Source: Lentisphaeria bacterium UBA1829 | GTDB taxonomy: Bacteria; Verrucomicrobiota; Lentisphaeria; Victivallales; UBA1829 | Direction of reading: 5' to 3' | Length of the DNA: 9,774 nucleotides | NCBI GenBank assembly: GCA_002338895.1 | Contig: DDJH01000010.1 | Location: 19,336-29,109 of the forward strand | Part shown: positions 6,603 through 9,774 of the stretch, piece by piece | Numbering within the stretch: the first letter of the stretch is position 1 | How the letters are laid out: each line of letters starts with the position of its first letter | Translations under genes and position numbers: made by a program | Notes under the pieces: generated by a model | The model's database searches: none | Told to the model about the DNA's origin: nothing | Seen by the model: the letters and a program-made list of their open reading frames with translations, nothing else

Positions 6603-7880
6603 ATGGGAATCACGAAACTCGCCAAAGGACAGGCGATTTTTTGTCAGGAATTTGTGAAAGAGGCTCTGGATGCGGTTCTGACACGCGGGGAGACGGCGGA
6701 TCACTTCCTTGCAGGACGCTTCCGAAAAGAAAAACGGATCGGCTCTCATGACCGCCGCTTCATATCCAACACCGTGTTTGCCTTTTTCCGCTGGTACGGC
6801 TGGCTGCGGAAAGCGGGCATTGCCGATCTGCTGAGCCGATCGCTGGCGGCGGCGTCCGCGGCGGAGGGAATCACCTCGGAGACGGCGCTCTGCTGGGCGC
6901 TGGATGCGGGGATCCCGGCGGATCGCTATCTGCGTGCGAGCGGTGCGCCGACTCCCGGGGAACGGTTTGCTGGACTTCTGGAGCTTCCGGAAACTCCGGA
7001 TCCGTGGGATCTGTATCCGGAATGGTTCCGGGAGGAGCTGCCGGAACAGCTGCGGAACGAGGATACGCTTCCGCTGTATATGCAGAGACGTCCGCCGCTG
7101 TGGCTCCGGACCCAGACCGACCATCTTCCGCTTCTGATTGCGGGACTGAACCGGAGCGGTTTTGCGGCGGAACGCATCGCGAATTTTCCGAATGCGTTGA
7201 AGATTGCGGATGCGCGCGGGAGCCTGTACCACACGCCGGAATTTCTCGGGGGGGAGTTTGAAATTCAGGATTATTCCTCCCAGTGCATCGGCTGGACCTG
7301 TCAGGCGAAACCGGGGGAGCGCTGGTGGGACGTCTGCGCGGGCGGCGGGGGCAAATCGCTTCAGCTGGCCGATCAGATGAAGCGGAAGGGCAGCGTGTTT
7401 GCAACCGACATCCGGGAGTACAAACTGGAGGATCTCAAACGCCGGGCATGCCGCGGGCACTTTCCGAACATCCGCTGTTCGGGCTGGGACGGGGTCCGCA
7501 TTCCGGAGCGGAAACGGGGGAGTTTTGACGGAGTTCTGGTGGACGCCCCCTGTTCCTCGTCGGGACGCTGGCGCCGCAATCCGGACGGACGCTGGACCAC
7601 GCCGCGCTCCCGGGTGGAGGAGCTGATCCGGATTCAGGCCGGCCTTCTGGAGACCGCCGCAGGCGGAGTGCGGAAGGGAGGCGTACTCATCTATGCGACC
7701 TGTTCGCTGTTTGAACGGGAGGATGAACGAATTGTAGAGGAATTTTTATCCCGCCACCCGGAGTTCCGCCTGGAAGGCTTTGCGGCTCCGGACGGGAGAC
7801 CGACCAACGGAATGCTCCGCACGCTGCCGATGCATGCGGACTGTGATGGATCATTTGCCGCAAGAATGCGACTCATTTAA
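6603..7880 (+). CDS. RsmB/NOP-family SAM-dependent RNA (cytosine-5) methyltransferase
   Basis: The 425-residue protein carries the signatures of 5-methylcytosine RNA methyltransferases: SAM motif I 'DVCAGGGGKS' (243-252), motif IV 'VDAPCSSSG' with Cys317, 'RRNPDGRW' (324-331), motif VI 'YATCS' with Cys367 as the expected nucleophile, and an ending 'DGSFAARM'. The first ~70 residues contain 'GSHDRRFISNTVFAFFRW', recalling the NusB-like RNA-binding domain of RsmB ('DR.F...V.G.LR'), so an RsmB-type 16S rRNA role (m5C967) is the leading guess. Total length is close to E. coli RsmB, but a substrate cannot be fixed from sequence alone. Motif I has Gly in place of the usual Pro of 'APGGK'; this variant also occurs in other family members. 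The start ATG 6603 lies 18 nt after glgB, with GGAG about 13 nt upstream, an unusually long spacing. Confidence 0.88.
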   Translation: MGITKLAKGQAIFCQEFVKEALDAVLTRGETADHFLAGRFRKEKRIGSHDRRFISNTVFAFFRWYGWLRKAGIADLLSRSLAAASAAEGITSETALCWALDAGIPADRYLRASGAPTPGERFAGLLELPETPDPWDLYPEWFREELPEQLRNEDTLPLYMQRRPPLWLRTQTDHLPLLIAGLNRSGFAAERIANFPNALKIADARGSLYHTPEFLGGEFEIQDYSSQCIGWTCQAKPGERWWDVCAGGGGKSLQLADQMKRKGSVFATDIREYKLEDLKRRACRGHFPNIRCSGWDGVRIPERKRGSFDGVLVDAPCSSSGRWRRNPDGRWTTPRSRVEELIRIQAGLLETAAGGVRKGGVLIYATCSLFEREDERIVEEFLSRHPEFRLEGFAAPDGRPTNGMLRTLPMHADCDGSFAARMRLI

Positions 7881-7895
7881 CCCAAAGGAAACCAC

Positions 7896-8600
7896 ATGTT
7901 ACAGGAAGACCATGCGCTGGAGGACAAACCTCCGTCTTACATTGACCTTCACACCCACTCGTTCATGCCCGACAGTGAGGGCGTCATGCGGGTTCAGAAT
8001 CTTTTTCCGGACGTTTCCGGAGAAGGTGCGGATCTGCCGGGCTGTTTCACAATCGGCATTCATCCGAAAAACATTGACACGGAATATCTGCAGCGCGATC
8101 TGAAAATCATGGAGGATGTTCTGAAGAACAATCCCGGCTCCGTGATCGCGGTCGGCGAATGCGGTCTGGACAAATTTGCGCTGGAGCCGCAGAGCGTGCA
8201 GGAGGAGGTGTTTTCGGCGCAGATTCTTCTGGCGCTCCGCTACAATCTTCCTCTGATCGTTCATACGGTCCGCAGCTGGCAGGAGATCATCCATGTGAAG
8301 AAGCGTCTTGCACCGGAGCAGACATGGGTGGTTCACGGGTTCCGCAGTTCGCTGGAGACTGCGGAAGCGCTTCTGAAACATAAGATTCTTCTCTCGTTCG
8401 GAGAGGCGATCACGGAAGAGCAGTCGAAGGCGCGCGGAGTGATCGGAGAGCTCGACTCGACGGATTTCTTTCTGGAAACCGATGAGAGCGCCCTGCCGAT
8501 TGATTACATCTACAAAGTGGCGGCGGAACTGCGGGACTGCGATGTGGAAACGCTGAAGGAACAGATTGCGGAAAATTTCAAACGGGTCTTCGGGAAATGA
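7896..8600 (+). CDS. TatD-family metal-dependent hydrolase (short subfamily)
   Basis: This is an amidohydrolase-fold protein of 234 residues, shorter than the ~260 of classical TatD. Metal-binding positions are all present: 'DLHTH' with His19 and His21, 'VGECGLD' with Glu88, 'LIVHT' with His123, 'VVHGF' with His147 and 'LETDES' with Asp196. The pattern 'GIHPKN ... GECGLDK ... HGFRSS ... LSFG ... ETDES' matches the short TatD subfamily I know mostly from Bacteroidota. Members of the wider family have 3'-5' DNase or RNase activity, and their physiological role is uncertain. ATG 7896 follows AAAGGAA (7884-7890) with a 5-nt spacing, 15 nt after the methyltransferase stop. Its TGA overlaps the start of tcdA (ATGA, 8597-8600), so the two proteins are probably made by coupled translation. 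Confidence 0.92.
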   Translation: MLQEDHALEDKPPSYIDLHTHSFMPDSEGVMRVQNLFPDVSGEGADLPGCFTIGIHPKNIDTEYLQRDLKIMEDVLKNNPGSVIAVGECGLDKFALEPQSVQEEVFSAQILLALRYNLPLIVHTVRSWQEIIHVKKRLAPEQTWVVHGFRSSLETAEALLKHKILLSFGEAITEEQSKARGVIGELDSTDFFLETDESALPIDYIYKVAAELRDCDVETLKEQIAENFKRVFGK

Positions 8601-9349
8601 CAGGGGATTCGTGGCAGTCGCGGACGGAGCTTCTGCTGGGGACGGAAGCTCTGAAGCGTCTGGAATCGGCCCATGTCCTGTGCGTCGGGCTCGGCGGGGT
8701 CGGGGGGATCGCGACGGAGCTTCTGGCACGGACCGCGATCGGCGAGCTGACCATCGTGGACGGCGATGTGGTGGAGGACTCCAACCGGAACCGGCAGATT
8801 GTCGCAACAACAGAGACCGTCGGACGGCCGAAGGCGGAGGTCCTCGCAGAACGCCTGCGGACGATCCATCCGGCTCTGAAGCTGCATGTCCGGAACGAGT
8901 TTCTCAAAGACGGATCGCTGGAAGCGCTGCTCGACGCCGCGAAATACGACTGCGTTCTTGATGCGATAGATACGCTTGCTCCGAAGGTGCATCTGATTTT
9001 GGGCTGTCTGAAACGGGGCCTCCGGATCGTCTCCTCCATGGGCTCGGGAGCACGGAGGAATCCGGAGTGCGTCCGCTGCGGCGATCTGGAAAAGACCTTC
9101 AACTGTTCTCTGGCAAAAGCCGTCCGCCGGAATCTGCGTAAACTCGGCGTCGACGGCCGGGGTTGCCGGGCCGTGTTTTCCACCGAGCCGCCGATTGCCG
9201 CGGCGGTGTTCGATCCGGAGGTGATGGAAAACAACAAGCGTTCCGTTCTGGGGACGATCTCCTACATGCCGACCGTGTTCGGCTGCCACTGTGCGGCCGA
9301 AGTGGTGCGTCTGCTGACGGATCCGTGCGACCCGCCGGCAGACCGTTGA
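8597..9349 (+). CDS. tcdA: tRNA threonylcarbamoyladenosine dehydratase (ThiF/E1-like)
   Basis: TcdA uses ATP to cyclise the t6A at position 37 of ANN-decoding tRNAs into ct6A, which improves decoding. The 250-residue protein shows the E1-like adenylation fold: 'VGLGGVGG' (30-37) for the nucleotide, Asp55 ('VDGD'), 'NRNRQ' (63-67), Lys79 ('GRPK'), and 'DAID' (122-125). The combination 'RTELLLG' at the start, 'SSMGSGA' (146-152), 'DLEKT' and 'AVRRNLRKLGV' is specific to TcdA/CsdL rather than MoeB or ThiF. E. coli TcdA is ~268 residues. A CxxC at Cys158/Cys161 and a CxC at Cys230/Cys232 look unlike the E. coli protein. Its ATG overlaps the tatD stop by 4 nt, and it is the last gene of the run, convergent with pyrD. 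Confidence 0.92.
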   Translation: MTGDSWQSRTELLLGTEALKRLESAHVLCVGLGGVGGIATELLARTAIGELTIVDGDVVEDSNRNRQIVATTETVGRPKAEVLAERLRTIHPALKLHVRNEFLKDGSLEALLDAAKYDCVLDAIDTLAPKVHLILGCLKRGLRIVSSMGSGARRNPECVRCGDLEKTFNCSLAKAVRRNLRKLGVDGRGCRAVFSTEPPIAAAVFDPEVMENNKRSVLGTISYMPTVFGCHCAAEVVRLLTDPCDPPADR

Positions 9350-9352
9350 GAC

Positions 9353-9382
9353 GGGGGCTCTCCCCTCCCCCACCCCTTTTTT
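9353..9382 (+). terminator. weak candidate intrinsic terminator after tcdA
   Basis: Three bases after the tcdA stop, GGGGG (9353-9357) can pair with CCCCC (9367-9371) or with the CCCC at 9373-9376 that directly precedes six T's (9377-9382). The stem is only 4-5 bp with a 9- or 15-nt loop, so it is a poor but well-placed terminator for the six-gene transcript. No T-run suited to pyrD is seen on the other strand. Confidence 0.4.
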
Positions 9383-9389
9383 CCGGATT

Positions 9390-9774
9390 TTACACGCGGA
9401 CTGCGCCGATGATCTCCCGGACGGAGCGGCATCCATGCCGTTCCAGATACGCGGAAATTCCGTGCAGGACCTTGAGCGGAGCGGTCGGATCGGCGAAGAT
9501 AGCGGTTCCGACGGCGACCGCGGACGCGCCTGCGAGCAGGAATTCGACGGCATCCTCACCGGAACAGATTCCACCCATTCCAATGATCGGGATGTCGACG
9601 GCGCGGGCGGTTTCATACACCATCTTCACGGCGACCGGTTTGACGGCCGGACCGCTCAGACCGCCGGTGATATTGGCAATTTTCGGACGGCGTGTTTCGA
9701 TGTCGATCGCCATTGCGGGAATCGTGTTGATCATGGAGACGATGTCGCTTCCGTTTGCGGCCGCGGCGCGGGCG
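9390..9774 (-). CDS. pyrD: dihydroorotate dehydrogenase, class 1 (C-terminal part, runs off window)
   Basis: The minus-strand frame enters from the right edge and ends at a TAA (9392-9390), giving the last 127 residues; the N-terminus and catalytic Cys loop lie outside. PyrD oxidises dihydroorotate to orotate in pyrimidine synthesis using FMN. Class-1 features are clear: 'GSDIVSMINT' (the GAD.xx.NT strand), 'AMAIDIETRRP', 'GGLSGPAVKPVA', 'IPIIGMGGI', 'EDAVEFLLAGASAV' and the phosphate-gripping 'VGTAIFADP'. The 'NT..AMAIDIETRRP' stretch and the end 'SVREIIGAV' fit class 1B, which works with the PyrK electron-transfer subunit and NAD. Whether pyrK is next to it cannot be seen. It is convergent with tcdA, 40 nt apart. 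Confidence 0.95.
   Translation of the reverse strand, partial: ARAAAANGSDIVSMINTIPAMAIDIETRRPKIANITGGLSGPAVKPVAVKMVYETARAVDIPIIGMGGICSGEDAVEFLLAGASAVAVGTAIFADPTAPLKVLHGISAYLERHGCRSVREIIGAVRV

Noticed and set aside
4299..7460. Open minus-strand reading frame of 1053 codons antisense to glgB and the methyltransferase gene
   Set aside because: It is exactly in codon register with both sense genes, so it stays open simply because TTA, CTA and TCA codons are absent there. Its product is Arg/Pro/His-rich with no domain, while the sense proteins have intact catalytic motifs.
7899..8810. Minus-strand frame of 303 codons opposite tatD and tcdA
   Set aside because: An antisense shadow with low-complexity Arg-rich sequence; both sense genes are clear enzymes.
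9353..9382. G-quadruplex on the minus strand
   Set aside because: Only three runs of four or more G's (9376-9362) are adjacent; the next tract on that strand is C-rich, so a standard four-run quadruplex is not formed.
1..9774. CRISPR array, tRNA/rRNA gene, insertion sequence, prophage or defence genes
   Set aside because: I saw no direct repeat array, RNA gene, transposase, integrase or defence-type domain on either strand; nearly all the sequence is used by housekeeping genes.

Overview
The window is a stretch of ordinary chromosome from a diderm (Gram-negative) bacterium of fairly high GC content. The evidence for an LPS-type outer membrane is a complete lpxC, a lipoprotein signal peptide and a 3-hydroxyacyl-ACP dehydratase-type gene beside lpxC. 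Codon use is uniform (CCG, CGG, GGA, ATC, GAT preferred; TTA, CTA and TCA rare) and nothing looks recently transferred. I cannot place the organism firmly. LpxC is a separate protein, unlike the LpxC-FabZ fusion usual in Bacteroidota, and it is followed by a tandem double-hotdog protein. My low-confidence guess is the PVC/Lentisphaerota side of the tree.

Layout. At the left edge a minus-strand lipoprotein gene runs off the window. It is divergent, across a promoter-bearing gap, from a plus-strand pair: a possible 43-residue small ORF whose stop overlaps (ATGA) the start of a 566-residue GT-C-type membrane glycosyltransferase. A clear sigma-70-like promoter (TTGAAT-17-TATAAT), overlapped by a perfect 8-bp inverted repeat, then opens a tight plus-strand run of six genes: lpxC, a tandem FabZ-like dehydratase, glgB, an RsmB/NOP-family RNA m5C methyltransferase, a short TatD-family hydrolase, and tcdA. 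The gaps are 19, 28, 18, 15 and -4 nt, so this is very likely one operon. A weak terminator-like G/C stem with a T-run follows tcdA. The right edge holds the C-terminal part of a convergent minus-strand pyrD (class 1 dihydroorotate dehydrogenase).

How the genes fit together. LpxC commits UDP-acyl-GlcNAc to lipid A, and the dehydratase draws on the same 3-hydroxyacyl-ACP pool for fatty-acid elongation, so these two form a logical envelope-lipid pair. The upstream GT-C protein probably moves a sugar from a lipid carrier onto an envelope glycan. GlgB (glycogen branching), the rRNA/tRNA modification enzymes (RsmB-like, TcdA) and TatD are housekeeping genes sharing the transcript.

I found no phage, transposon, CRISPR, toxin-antitoxin or defence system, and no clear case for a wholly new system. 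The points most worth a second look are the asymmetric active sites of the tandem FabZ protein, the inverted repeat on the lpxC promoter, and the small ORF ahead of the GT-C gene.
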